DNA from: Paraburkholderia hiiakae
Lineage (GTDB): Bacteria; Pseudomonadota; Gammaproteobacteria; Burkholderiales; Burkholderiaceae
Reading direction: 5' to 3'
DNA: 64,000 nucleotides
Assembly: GCF_904848665.1 (NCBI RefSeq)
Contig: NZ_CAJHCQ010000002.1
Location: 124,001-188,000 of the forward strand
In this document: positions 1-7,760 of the stretch, piece after piece
How positions within the stretch are numbered: position 1 is the first letter of the stretch
Layout: each line of letters starts with the position of its first letter
Program-made: the position numbers and the translations under genes
The notes under the pieces: model-generated
Database searches by the model: none
The model's input: the letters and a program-made list of their open reading frames with translations, nothing else
What the model was told of the DNA's origin: nothing

Positions 1-494
1 TGCCCGAGCGTCAGCGCCTCGTGACCCGGCGGCTTCACGACCCATTGCGCGTCGATCGTCACCGAATCCCCCAGCACGCTGTCGATGCGGGTGATATCCA
101 CGCGAACGCGCCAGACCGGCGCAGTGGCCGCGCCCGCATCGACCGTCGAAACGCGCGCCGTATCGAGCCGCTGCGCGAGGTCCGCGGCAACGACGCGCCC
201 GACGTCCAGCTTGAGCGGCGAGGCCCAGCGCGCGCACTCGTTCATCTCGATCGTGTTGTCCGGATTGCGCGTGACGATTTGCGGCCGGTCCACCATGTCG
301 GGCACGGTCACGGGACCGACGACGACATCGAGCGCCGCAGCGCTGGTCGGCACGGCGCTCGCCGCCGTAGACGTCGCGGCGCTCGCTTCGTCGGCGCGCA
401 GCGCATAGAACGTGGGAGACGGCGAGGAGCATCCGGCGAGGCTCACCATCGCAGCGGCGAGAACGGTATGCAAAGTCACGTTGCGGCGGTTCAC
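1..494 (-). CDS. pqiC: PqiC-like outer-membrane lipoprotein, 3' end cut by window edge
   Basis: Third gene of a pqiABC operon. PqiC is an outer-membrane lipoprotein that receives the needle formed by PqiB in this MCE-type envelope lipid transport system. I read the start as GTG at 494: it overlaps the pqiB stop as GTGA, and it gives a signal peptide with the lipobox LAGC at residues 18-21 followed by SSPSPTFYAL, as expected for the DUF330/ABC-auxiliary lipoprotein family. The motif VDRPQIV and the segment SVLGDSVTIDAQW align with the second copy at 26019-26609, which has the same GTG start and GTGA overlap. About 165 codons are visible; the C-terminus lies outside the window. Translational coupling to pqiB is likely. 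Confidence 0.85.
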   Translation of the reverse strand, partial: MNRRNVTLHTVLAAAMVSLAGCSSPSPTFYALRADEASAATSTAASAVPTSAAALDVVVGPVTVPDMVDRPQIVTRNPDNTIEMNECARWASPLKLDVGRVVAADLAQRLDTARVSTVDAGAATAPVWRVRVDITRIDSVLGDSVTIDAQWVVKPPGHEALTLG

Positions 495-2116
495 TGCTTG
501 CCTCCAGGTTTGCCCTGCACCACGGCCTCGGGATGGCGCTCGAGATAGTCCGTGAGCATGCGCACGGAAGCGGCGGTGCGTGCCAGTTCACGCATGGCGT
601 CGCTCGTGTTCTGCTGAAGCTGCGAGTCGGGCTGCAAGGCGTCGGTGGCCGAGTTGAGCGTGGACTGCGCCGCCGAGAGCGTGTCGTGCGCCTGCGGCAC
701 GACGTCGGTGCCGAGTTTCGCCATCACGTCGTTCGCGCTCTGCAGCGTGCGCTGCGCGCTCGCGCCGATCGCGTCGAACGGAATGCCGTTGAGCTTCGCG
801 AGCAGCCGCGTGAGCGAATCCTGCAACGATTGCAGCGTGCGCGGCACTGTCGGCAGTTCGGGCGGCGTTCTCGACCAGTCGATTTTGGCCTTCGGCGCGT
901 CCGGGAACACATCGAAGGCGACGTAAAGCTGTCCCGTGAGCGGATTACCCGAGCGCAGCTGGAACCGGAAGCCGCTGGAAATCAGAAACTCGGCAAGCTG
1001 TCGCGGTTCCGCTGAGAGCCGTCCGGTTGGCTTGCCATCCTGGAAGCGCGACGTAAAGCGCTGTGGATACAGGTTGATTTCAACAGGAATGCTGAACTGT
1101 TTCTTCACCGGGTCGAAGCGCGTATAGATGCGTGTGACCTCGCCGATCACGACGCCGCGGAAGTCGACGGGCGCGCCCACCGTCAGCCCGCGCACCGAAT
1201 CGTAGAAGGTCACGACGTAGGTGTCGACAATCTGGTCGTGCTCCTTCATCGAGTCGGCGTGCGTGGCGTAGAGTTCGAACTTCGAGTCGGCGCCGGCCTC
1301 GGGCGACTCGCTGCCTGCGTCGGCCTCGGGCGATTCGAACGCCACACCGCCAATGAGCAGCGACACCACCGACTGCGTGTTGATCTGCACGCCGTCGGGG
1401 CTGAGCGACACGTCGAGTCCGCTCGCGTGCCAGAAGCGCGTGTCGCTGCGCACGAACCTGTCGTAGGGCGCGTTCACGAATACGCGCAGCGTCACGCCCT
1501 TGCCGTTCGGGTCCATTTCATAGGAAGCGATCTGGCCGACCTGAAGACGGCGGAAGAACACCGGCGAGCCGACATCGAGCGAGCCCATGTTCATGCTGTG
1601 CAGCACGAATTCGCGCCCCGGAACGTCGCTCGGGATCGCGGGCGGCACTTCGAGTCCCACGAAGTCGCGGCGTGTCCTGGTGGAGTTGCCTTCGTCCATG
1701 CCCACGAACGAGCCTGAAAGCAGCGTGCCCAGGCCAGAAACGGTGCCGCCCGAAATGCGCGGGCGCACGACCCAGAAGCGCGTGTTATCGACGAGCATGC
1801 TCGTCGCGTCTTTCACGAGCTCGCCCGTCGCGATCACGCGCTTGTGATCGGGCGAGAGCGTGACCGCCTTCACCACGCCGATATCGACGTCCTTGTATTT
1901 GATCTTCGTTTTGCCGGCCTCGAGGCCGTCGCCGGTCTTGAAGCTGATCGTGATGGTCGGCCCTTCCTCGATGACTGCCTTGGCGGCAAGCCAGCCGCCA
2001 ATGAGCACCGCGACGATCGGCACGAGCCATACGATCTGCATGCGCCAGCGCGAGCCCTGCACCGGCTTTGCCTCGGGCAGATCCGGCAGGGAATTGTCGT
2101 TACCGGGTGCTGCCAT
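491..2116 (-). CDS. pqiB: PqiB, MCE-domain intermembrane transport protein (copy 1)
   Basis: 541 residues, the usual PqiB length. A short cytoplasmic tail is followed by one membrane helix (about residues 28-46, IVWLVPIVAVLIGGWLAAK) and then three MCE/MlaD repeats starting near residues 50, 166 and 296. Each has the GLEAGKTKIKYKDVDIG-like or VGAPVDFRGV-like core. A long C-terminal helical region ends with LTDYLERHPEAVVQGK, the characteristic PqiB tail. In E. coli, PqiB hexamers form a tunnel and needle across the periplasm for lipid movement. The start overlaps the end of pqiA by 17 bp and the stop overlaps the pqiC start, so A-B-C are probably one coupled transcript. The second copy at 24400-26022 is clearly homologous but diverged throughout. 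Confidence 0.93.
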   Translation of the reverse strand: MAAPGNDNSLPDLPEAKPVQGSRWRMQIVWLVPIVAVLIGGWLAAKAVIEEGPTITISFKTGDGLEAGKTKIKYKDVDIGVVKAVTLSPDHKRVIATGELVKDATSMLVDNTRFWVVRPRISGGTVSGLGTLLSGSFVGMDEGNSTRTRRDFVGLEVPPAIPSDVPGREFVLHSMNMGSLDVGSPVFFRRLQVGQIASYEMDPNGKGVTLRVFVNAPYDRFVRSDTRFWHASGLDVSLSPDGVQINTQSVVSLLIGGVAFESPEADAGSESPEAGADSKFELYATHADSMKEHDQIVDTYVVTFYDSVRGLTVGAPVDFRGVVIGEVTRIYTRFDPVKKQFSIPVEINLYPQRFTSRFQDGKPTGRLSAEPRQLAEFLISSGFRFQLRSGNPLTGQLYVAFDVFPDAPKAKIDWSRTPPELPTVPRTLQSLQDSLTRLLAKLNGIPFDAIGASAQRTLQSANDVMAKLGTDVVPQAHDTLSAAQSTLNSATDALQPDSQLQQNTSDAMRELARTAASVRMLTDYLERHPEAVVQGKPGGKQ

Positions 2117-3416
2117 TCTCGCGCTCCACAGCGTCCCAGATGAGACGCGGATCGAACATGTTCGCGGCGAACATCGTGAGGATCACGACAGCGCCGAAAG
2201 CGATCGCGGCGGGCCCCGCCCTGATCGTGGCTAGCGCGTTGAACTGCACCAGCGCAACGAGCATCGTGATGACGTAGATGTCGAGCATCGACCAGCGGCC
2301 GACCAGCTCGATCAGCCGGTAGATGCGGGTGCGCTGCTCGGGCAGCCATGTCCAGCGGCGTTGGGTGGTCCACGTCAGATACGAAAGCCCGAGAATCTTC
2401 AGCATGGGCACGGCGATGCTGGCAATGAACACGAGCAGCGCGAGCAGCCACGAGCCCGACACCCACAGATACACCACGCCGCTCATGATCGTGTCCTTCT
2501 GCGTGCCGAACAGCGAACTCGTGTCCATGACGGGCAGCACGTTCGCAGGCACATACAGCACGATCGCCGCGACCAGAAGCGCCCACGTGCGCGAGAGGCT
2601 CGCGACCTTGCGCAGATGCAGGGCGCAGCCGCAGCGCGGACATGTCGCAGCATGCGCGGCCGCCGGCATGCGCGCGAGCAGCCCGCACACATGGCAGCGC
2701 GCAATCCCGCACGCTGCGCCCGTGAGCGGGCCTGCAGCGCGGTCGCCTCGTCCTCTGGCCTCCTCGCGAGGCACGAAGTTCGTTGTCACGTTGGGGGCGT
2801 TGGCCGGCTGCGTCGCGCGTGCCACACGCGACCAGAACTGGCGCGCATCGAACGCCGCGCTCGCGCCCGCGAGCACCAGCATCAACGCGCCAAACGACCA
2901 CAATGCAACGCCCGTCACGACCGTTGCGATATGGGACAGCTTCACGAGTGCGACCAGCAGGCCGAGGATCAGCACCTCGGTCATGCCCCAAGGCCGCGCG
3001 GTGTACATCACGCGAAACAGGAGCGGCGCCTGCCAGGGGGCGCGGTTGATCGCAAGCGGCACGAGAAGGGCGAGCAGACACACGACTTGCATGCCGGGCA
3101 TGAGGATCGTCGTGGCGAACACCAGCGCCGCGATGGGCCACATGCCGTCCAGATAGAGAATCTCCACGGCGTGCCACAGGGTCGTGCGCACGAGATTGCC
3201 GTTCACCGAGAGCCCGACGATCGGATACAGGTTGGAAATGACGAACAGCACGAGCGCGCCCAACGCAAACGCAAGCGCGCGTCCGAGGCTTTCCGGGAGA
3301 TCACGCTCCAGTTCAGCGTTGCAGCGCAGGCATCGCAGCGTGCCACGAGGCGGACAAGGCGCGCCGCGCTGCATAAGGTCGCAGTCGTGGCAAACAAGAA
3401 GCTCGGCGCGCTTCAT
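2100..3416 (-). CDS. pqiA: PqiA, inner-membrane component with zinc-ribbon motifs (copy 1)
   Basis: 438 residues. I chose the ATG at 3416 because it begins MKRAELLVCHDCDLMQ, the conserved PqiA N-terminus; the frame stays open upstream but the extension is low-complexity and Arg-rich. Two PqiA domains are present. Each starts with a zinc-ribbon-like pair of Cys motifs (CHDC/CLRC at the N-terminus; CHVC/CPRC near residue 230), followed by about four membrane helices (for example LYPIVGLSVNG and SGSWLLALLVFIASIAVPMLK). PqiA is the inner-membrane partner of PqiB; paraquat inducibility is known in E. coli but not shown here. First gene of the operon, about 75 bp downstream of a response-regulator gene on the same strand. 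Confidence 0.92.
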   Translation of the reverse strand: MKRAELLVCHDCDLMQRGAPCPPRGTLRCLRCNAELERDLPESLGRALAFALGALVLFVISNLYPIVGLSVNGNLVRTTLWHAVEILYLDGMWPIAALVFATTILMPGMQVVCLLALLVPLAINRAPWQAPLLFRVMYTARPWGMTEVLILGLLVALVKLSHIATVVTGVALWSFGALMLVLAGASAAFDARQFWSRVARATQPANAPNVTTNFVPREEARGRGDRAAGPLTGAACGIARCHVCGLLARMPAAAHAATCPRCGCALHLRKVASLSRTWALLVAAIVLYVPANVLPVMDTSSLFGTQKDTIMSGVVYLWVSGSWLLALLVFIASIAVPMLKILGLSYLTWTTQRRWTWLPEQRTRIYRLIELVGRWSMLDIYVITMLVALVQFNALATIRAGPAAIAFGAVVILTMFAANMFDPRLIWDAVERENGSTR

Positions 3417-3490
3417 CGCGAGGGGCCTCCCTGGATCCGGTCGTGGCGTGGTCGCTCCATCATCGCTGTACCGATTCGGCATGCGGGGCG

Positions 3491-3877
3491 TCAGCCTGGC
3501 GGCTGCACGCCAAGCACCGCATGGACCGCGCCAATGAGCGCGGAGTCGTCGAACGGCTTGCGCAGGTAGGCTACCGCACCGGCTGCCTGCGCCTGCTCGC
3601 GCACGCGCGCGTCGTCGTGCGCCGTAATGACGATGCACTGTATGCCGGTGCCATCCAGCCGGCGCTGCACCTCGATACCGTTGATGCCGGGCATCTGGAT
3701 ATCGAGGACCACGCACCTTGGCGCGTGAGGCGCCGCCGCCGCCAGCGCGGCGAGAAATGCCTCGCCGCTCGTGTACACGTCGGAGTCGATGCCGACCGAC
3801 TTCAACAGGCGCTGGATGGCTCGCCCGACTGACTCCTCGTCGTCGACGACGGCCACGGATCGTGTCACGTTGCTCAT
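3491..3877 (-). CDS. Single-domain response regulator (FixJ-type receiver)
   Basis: 128 residues from ATG at 3877 (MSNVTRSVAVVDDEES). This is a receiver domain with acidic pocket D12/D13, phospho-acceptor D59 in VVLDIQMPG, the switch Thr in VITAHDD and the conserved Lys in YLRKPF. The DVYTSGEAFL segment is typical of FixJ/NarL-like receivers. No DNA-binding or output domain follows: the protein stops after about 128 residues, and the stop is followed by a short gap before pqiA. No histidine kinase lies in the window, so its partner is unknown. It may act by protein-protein contact or in a phosphorelay. Upstream is the periplasmic two-repeat protein gene on the same strand. Confidence 0.85.
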   Translation of the reverse strand: MSNVTRSVAVVDDEESVGRAIQRLLKSVGIDSDVYTSGEAFLAALAAAAPHAPRCVVLDIQMPGINGIEVQRRLDGTGIQCIVITAHDDARVREQAQAAGAVAYLRKPFDDSALIGAVHAVLGVQPPG

Positions 3878-3973
3878 ATGACTGTGCGTTCGGTTACCGA
3901 TGGAGACGGCCAGACCGGCGCCGCCGTGCGCGCCGACCGGCATCCTGAGCGCACGCGGCTGGCCCATGCCCGG

Positions 3974-4564
3974 CTACTTGTGCTGTGCAGGCTTGACGGA
4001 TACGGCGAACGCTTCCGTATACACTGCCTCGACCTGATCGCCGACCTGCACGCTGGCAAGCTGTTGGGGATCCTCGACCCGCAGGTCCATCGTCCCGCCT
4101 TCGGGTCCCATCAAGGTAACCGTCTGCGTTTTCGTGTCGACCGCCACGACGTTCGCCGTGACTTTCACCTCACGCCCGACCATGCCGCCGGGCTTAGCGC
4201 CGGCAGCCGCGCGCTCGGCCTTCGGCGTTTCCTGTATCGAGGTCTCGCCGTCGCCTCCCTTCTTCAGACTCAGCGTGAGGGATTCCTTATAGGCCATCGT
4301 CACGATATCGCCGACCTTTAGTTGATCGAAGTTTCTGACTTCCGGCCCCAGCTCGGCTTCGACCAGCTTGCCGTCGTGACGCTTGAGCGTGACAGTGCGG
4401 GTATCGGCATCGATCTTCGTGATGGTCGCCGTCACCTTGTGCATGCCGGTGACGGTTGCCTTGCCCGGCTCGTGCGTCACGTTGGCCGTTGTCTGCCCCT
4501 GGGCCGCGGCAAGCTGCGCCGCGGCGACGATCGCTGCTGAAACAACCCACTTGAGGTACGGCAT
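3974..4564 (-). CDS. Periplasmic protein with two tandem beta-rich repeats, unknown function
   Basis: 196 residues from ATG at 4564, preceded by a GGAG ribosome site; an in-frame TTG 12 bp upstream is less likely. A signal peptide (about residues 1-22, ending ...AQLAAAQ) leads to two homologous modules of about 55 residues: one near residues 42-100 (ATITKIDADTRTVTLKR, then KVGDIVTMAYKESLTL) and one near residues 130-190 (ANVVAVDTKTQTVTLMG, then QVGDQVEAVYTEAFAVSV). The pattern suggests a duplicated small beta-barrel, possibly OB-like. I do not recognise the function. It begins 12 bp after the SYLF lipoprotein gene on the same strand, so the two are probably one operon. Confidence 0.78.
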   Translation of the reverse strand: MPYLKWVVSAAIVAAAQLAAAQGQTTANVTHEPGKATVTGMHKVTATITKIDADTRTVTLKRHDGKLVEAELGPEVRNFDQLKVGDIVTMAYKESLTLSLKKGGDGETSIQETPKAERAAAGAKPGGMVGREVKVTANVVAVDTKTQTVTLMGPEGGTMDLRVEDPQQLASVQVGDQVEAVYTEAFAVSVKPAQHK

Positions 4565-4576
4565 CGCGACCTCCAA

Positions 4577-5155
4577 TTACAGATCGAGCTTCGTCACCTT
4601 GGTGCCGGCTACCGACGCATCGGCCATGATGCCCGTGTTGGTCATCACGATCGCCTGGACCGGCGCGGTTGCGGTTCTCGTGTCGATCTGACCATTCGCG
4701 CCAACCTTGACGAGCGCCACGGAAACGTCGCCGCCAACCGACCAGCCCTTCGAGTTGCGGAACTTGTCGAGCGAGTCCTGAGTCATGAAGAGAAAGATCA
4801 CGGCGGTGGACTGCACCCCCGCCTGCAAGCCAAACGAAGCGGCCGCCGTGCTGTAGTACCCGACCGTCGATCCGCCTACGCGCAACGCGCCCTGGCCGTA
4901 TGACCCGCCGATAATCAACGCAGCCTTTCCGACCGAAGGAAATACCAGCACGCCTTGCGCCTTGGAAACGAGTTCTTGCGAGCCCGCGACTGTCGAGAAC
5001 AGCCGCGACAGCGCACCGTCCACGGACGCATCGATCTCCTGGCGTTTTGCCGTATCGGTCGCGCCGCTCGTCCCACTGCTCGTGGTCGTGCTGCAACCCG
5101 CAACGGCCAGACCGGCCGCGGCCGCCGCCGTAAGCACAAAAATCCGTCGCTTCAT
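4577..5155 (-). CDS. SYLF (Ysc84-related) domain lipoprotein
   Basis: 192 residues. Lipoprotein signal peptide with lipobox VAGC (Cys near residue 21) followed by a Ser/Thr-rich linker. The SYLF/Ysc84 lipid-binding domain covers about residues 55-190, with AQGVLVFPSVGKAALIIGGSYGQG, GYYSTAAASFGLQAGVQS and the C-terminal VMTNTGIMADASVAGTK pattern. SYLF proteins bind phosphoinositides in eukaryotes; bacterial homologues are secreted or outer-membrane lipoproteins of poorly known role. It sits upstream of the two-repeat periplasmic protein gene with a 12-bp gap, suggesting co-transcription of an envelope pair. Confidence 0.9.
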   Translation of the reverse strand: MKRRIFVLTAAAAAGLAVAGCSTTTSSGTSGATDTAKRQEIDASVDGALSRLFSTVAGSQELVSKAQGVLVFPSVGKAALIIGGSYGQGALRVGGSTVGYYSTAAASFGLQAGVQSTAVIFLFMTQDSLDKFRNSKGWSVGGDVSVALVKVGANGQIDTRTATAPVQAIVMTNTGIMADASVAGTKVTKLDL

Positions 5156-5334
5156 TGTTGTCCTCCATTGAGTTTAGACAGCCCGGACACGGCACTCACG
5201 CATGCGGATCGAACGTCACGCGAGAATGAGACGTTGCTCGCACATCGTTGAGTTACATAGTCTCAGACGCGGCGTACAGGACAAATCGGACCTTGGTCTT
5301 ACGCCACCCAGAGGCACGACGGGCATCGCGCGCG

Positions 5335-5808
5335 CTAGTTGACCGTGTAGCCACGCCCTTGCATGCACGAGGCAAAGGCGCGGTTGAACGTGTCCATCGC
5401 ACCCTGCTGCTGTTGCTGCGCGTTGGCCTGCTGGGCGCGCCGGTTCTGCCGCGCGCGTGATCCGCCCACCATCGTTCCGGCCGCGGCGCCTACCGCCGCG
5501 CCCCTGCCCGCGTCACCCGTGATGGCGCCGATCACCGCGCCGCCTGCCGCGCCGCGCGCCGCGCCTTGAACGCGCTCGCCGCCGCCCACCGCCGGGCCCG
5601 AAGGCGGCGGCGGCGTCGCCGCAACCTGTTGCGGGTCGATACCTGTATTGCTCTTCGCCCACGAATAGCACGCCGATTCGTCCTTATGCTGTTGCTGCGC
5701 GCTCTGCCCCTTCGCGGGGTAAGCAATAGGCGTTGCCTGCGCGGCGCTCACCAAAAGAAGCACTGCGGCGCTCAGCGCGCACGTCCGGCGATTTATATAG
5801 GTATCCAT
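5335..5808 (-). CDS. Glycine-zipper (YMGG-like) envelope protein
   Basis: 157 residues from ATG at 5808, preceded by AAGGAG. Signal peptide about residues 1-26 (ends SAAQATPIA). A short region with a conserved Cys (ESACYSWAK) is followed by a glycine zipper at about residues 80-115 (GAARGAAGGAVIGAITGDAG), then a Gln-rich stretch (AQQQQQ) and a C-terminal motif FNRAFASCMQGRGYTVN. The second Cys could pair with the first. Such proteins are predicted to insert the zipper in the outer membrane; function unknown. Transcribed alone as far as can be seen. Confidence 0.85.
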   Translation of the reverse strand: MDTYINRRTCALSAAVLLLVSAAQATPIAYPAKGQSAQQQHKDESACYSWAKSNTGIDPQQVAATPPPPSGPAVGGGERVQGAARGAAGGAVIGAITGDAGRGAAVGAAAGTMVGGSRARQNRRAQQANAQQQQQGAMDTFNRAFASCMQGRGYTVN

Positions 5809-6110
5809 ATCAACTCCTTGGGCGCGTGCGAGAGCGCGCCGATCACGCCTGCTGCTATCGGCGGGAGGTTGGGAAGCGACAGTCGTGCTGTCGGCACGAC
5901 GCCCGGATTCAGGGCAAACACCGCACCGTGCGAGCGGCGCAGTGGTCCGTTCAATGATGTGGGAGCGGTACGGCGAAGACAATCAGACCATGGTCCTACC
6001 GTCAGCTATTGCGGCGGGAAGGCGCAATGACACGCCCGCCGGCGCAGGGCCAGAGCGGCCATGCGGTGCGGCGGGCGTACGAGAGGTACTGAAGCAGATG
6101 CTACGGTCGA
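5809..6110. other. Gene-free interval
   Basis: About 300 bp between the glycine-zipper gene and the porin stop codon, both on the minus strand. I see no convincing reading frame, RNA gene or strong terminator. It must hold the promoter of the glycine-zipper gene, but no clear -35/-10 pair stands out. Confidence 0.5.
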
Positions 6111-7280
6111 TCAGAACTTGTGGCGTATGCCGAGGCTAAACATGATCTGCGAACTCGAACTGCCGTTGAGCCCATAGTCCGCCACGGAAGCCACTGCGGT
6201 GGTCAGAATGGAGGTCGTTGGGCCGGTCGGCACGCGCTGCGTGCCATTGGCGTGCTGCCACGCGCCGACGAGGTACACATCGGTACGCTTGGAGAGGTTG
6301 TAGTCACCGCCCAGCGAGACCTGGTTATAGGTCGCCGAAGTATCGCCCGCGCTGTGCGTCCACGTATAGCCCGCGCCGATGAGAGACGCCGGTGTGAGCG
6401 CATAGTTCACGAAACCAGCGGCGACGTTGTAGCGCTGGTTGGATGGGAAGAGCGATTGCGCGTCGGCCTTGTACTGCGCGTTGCTATACCTGCCGCCGAA
6501 CGTGAAAGATCCGGCCACGTATTGCAAGGCAACGGAGCCAATGCCGACCCACTTCGCGGTTTCGTAAGCGAGGTTCTGATAACCGCCATCGAACGTGCCG
6601 TCCGAACTGCTGGTCCAGTCGAGGCGAGGGACCGTCGAGTTTGCGTTATGCATGCGGATGTAGCCCGCCGCGATGCTGAATGGCCCAGTCACATAGCTCG
6701 CTGCCGCCGACCAGGTCTGCTGCGAACCCGTCGCGCCCGCGACGCCGCCAAACGCATACATGCCTTCGACCTGGAAGCCTGCGAACTGCGGCGACAGATA
6801 CTTGATCGCATTGTTCGTACGAGAGCTGTTGTCGTTGTTGTCGACGTCGCCCGGCGTGGCGAAGGTGCTGCCCCAATAATTGTCTGCGGTAAGCGGCTGG
6901 ACCATGTCGACGACCGGGTCGTACTGGCGGCCCAGTGTCACCGTGCCGTACTGGTCGTGCGTCAAGCCCACGAACGCCTGGCGGCCGAACAGGCGACCGC
7001 CCTGTTGCGAAGTGCCGCTATTGATATCGAATCCGCTTTCCAGCTGGAAGATCGCTTTCAGGCCGCCGCCCAGGTCTTCCGTTCCCTTCAATCCCCAGCG
7101 GGATCCTTGCAGATTGCCACCTTGCATCCGATACAGGTTGTTTCCCTGGGCGTCGGCGTTGTGGACGAACTGGAAGGCTTCGTCGATCACGCCATACAAG
7201 GTGACGCTGCTTTGCGCTTGAGCTACCGGCGCCAGCACGGAAAGCGGAACAGGAAGCAACATAAGCGCCAGCTTTTTCAT
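6111..7280 (-). CDS. Gram-negative trimeric porin (OmpC/Opc-like)
   Basis: 389 residues from ATG at 7280 (MKKLALMLLPVP), preceded by AAGGAG. Signal peptide about residues 1-22, ending PVAQAQS. The mature protein starts SSVTLYGVIDEAFQFV, the classic start of burkholderial 16-stranded porins. The family core SRWGLKGTEDLGGGLKAIFQLE and RQAFVGLTHDQYGTVTLGRQYDP is present, and the protein ends in Phe (LGIRHKF), as needed for BAM recognition. General diffusion of small solutes is inferred. Monocistronic in appearance, with a roughly 195-bp gap to the operon upstream. A C-terminal fragment of another porin remains at 56815-57002. Confidence 0.93.
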   Translation of the reverse strand: MKKLALMLLPVPLSVLAPVAQAQSSVTLYGVIDEAFQFVHNADAQGNNLYRMQGGNLQGSRWGLKGTEDLGGGLKAIFQLESGFDINSGTSQQGGRLFGRQAFVGLTHDQYGTVTLGRQYDPVVDMVQPLTADNYWGSTFATPGDVDNNDNSSRTNNAIKYLSPQFAGFQVEGMYAFGGVAGATGSQQTWSAAASYVTGPFSIAAGYIRMHNANSTVPRLDWTSSSDGTFDGGYQNLAYETAKWVGIGSVALQYVAGSFTFGGRYSNAQYKADAQSLFPSNQRYNVAAGFVNYALTPASLIGAGYTWTHSAGDTSATYNQVSLGGDYNLSKRTDVYLVGAWQHANGTQRVPTGPTTSILTTAVASVADYGLNGSSSSQIMFSLGIRHKF

Positions 7281-7475
7281 GTTTGCAACTCCTTCACGCA
7301 CCGAGTAATCGGTATTCCTATATTAGTCGCTTGCTTTGACGCGACTCGGCGTGAAATTGGTTCCGTTGTCGGCGCAAGACACCCCATGCGGCGCGCTCGC
7401 AGCCCTTCGCTCTGTAACCGTAGCTTAAATAAAGCGTTGAAACCGGCATGTTTGCAAATGCCGTGACGCCCCTCG

Positions 7476-7760
7476 TTACCGCGCCGACATCCGCTTCGCA
7501 AAAACAATCAGGAGTCCATACACGATACCCGCGCCGAGGCTCGTGCAACCGCTATACCAGACGAGCCCAAGCGCCCAACCCTTCCCCGCCACCGCCAGCC
7601 ACAGTGCAACGAACAACGCGCTCCAACCCGCACAACGCAGAACACGGGAAGCCGCGGCAGACAACAGCGCGCCGAACAGCGTCTCTTGATGACGCTCCAT
7701 GGCCATCGCGAGACACGCAAACGCGGGCACGCACAGCATCAAAGCGAAAACCAGCATCAT
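7476..7760 (-). CDS. DUF3325 small membrane protein
   Basis: 94 residues, start ATG at 7760 overlapping the stop of the PepSY gene as ATGA. Three hydrophobic segments (about residues 1-20, 42-60 and 66-88) are separated by short basic loops, and the MERHQETLFG motif fits DUF3325. This family occurs downstream of PepSY-TM proteins in iron/siderophore uptake operons of Pseudomonas and Burkholderia; its role is unknown. Last gene of a chain in which each start overlaps the preceding stop by 4 bp. Confidence 0.85.
   Translation of the reverse strand: MMLVFALMLCVPAFACLAMAMERHQETLFGALLSAAASRVLRCAGWSALFVALWLAVAGKGWALGLVWYSGCTSLGAGIVYGLLIVFAKRMSAR

Noticed and set aside
2361..3569. 402-codon plus-strand frame opposite pqiA
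   Set aside because: Low-complexity antisense translation; pqiA on the minus strand is well supported.
6120..7466. 448-codon plus-strand frame opposite the porin
   Set aside because: Antisense shadow; the minus strand has a full signal peptide and the terminal Phe of a porin.
7281..7475. Possible porin promoter with TAATAT as -10 (7320-7325, minus)
   Set aside because: No acceptable -35 at the right distance, so not reported as a feature.
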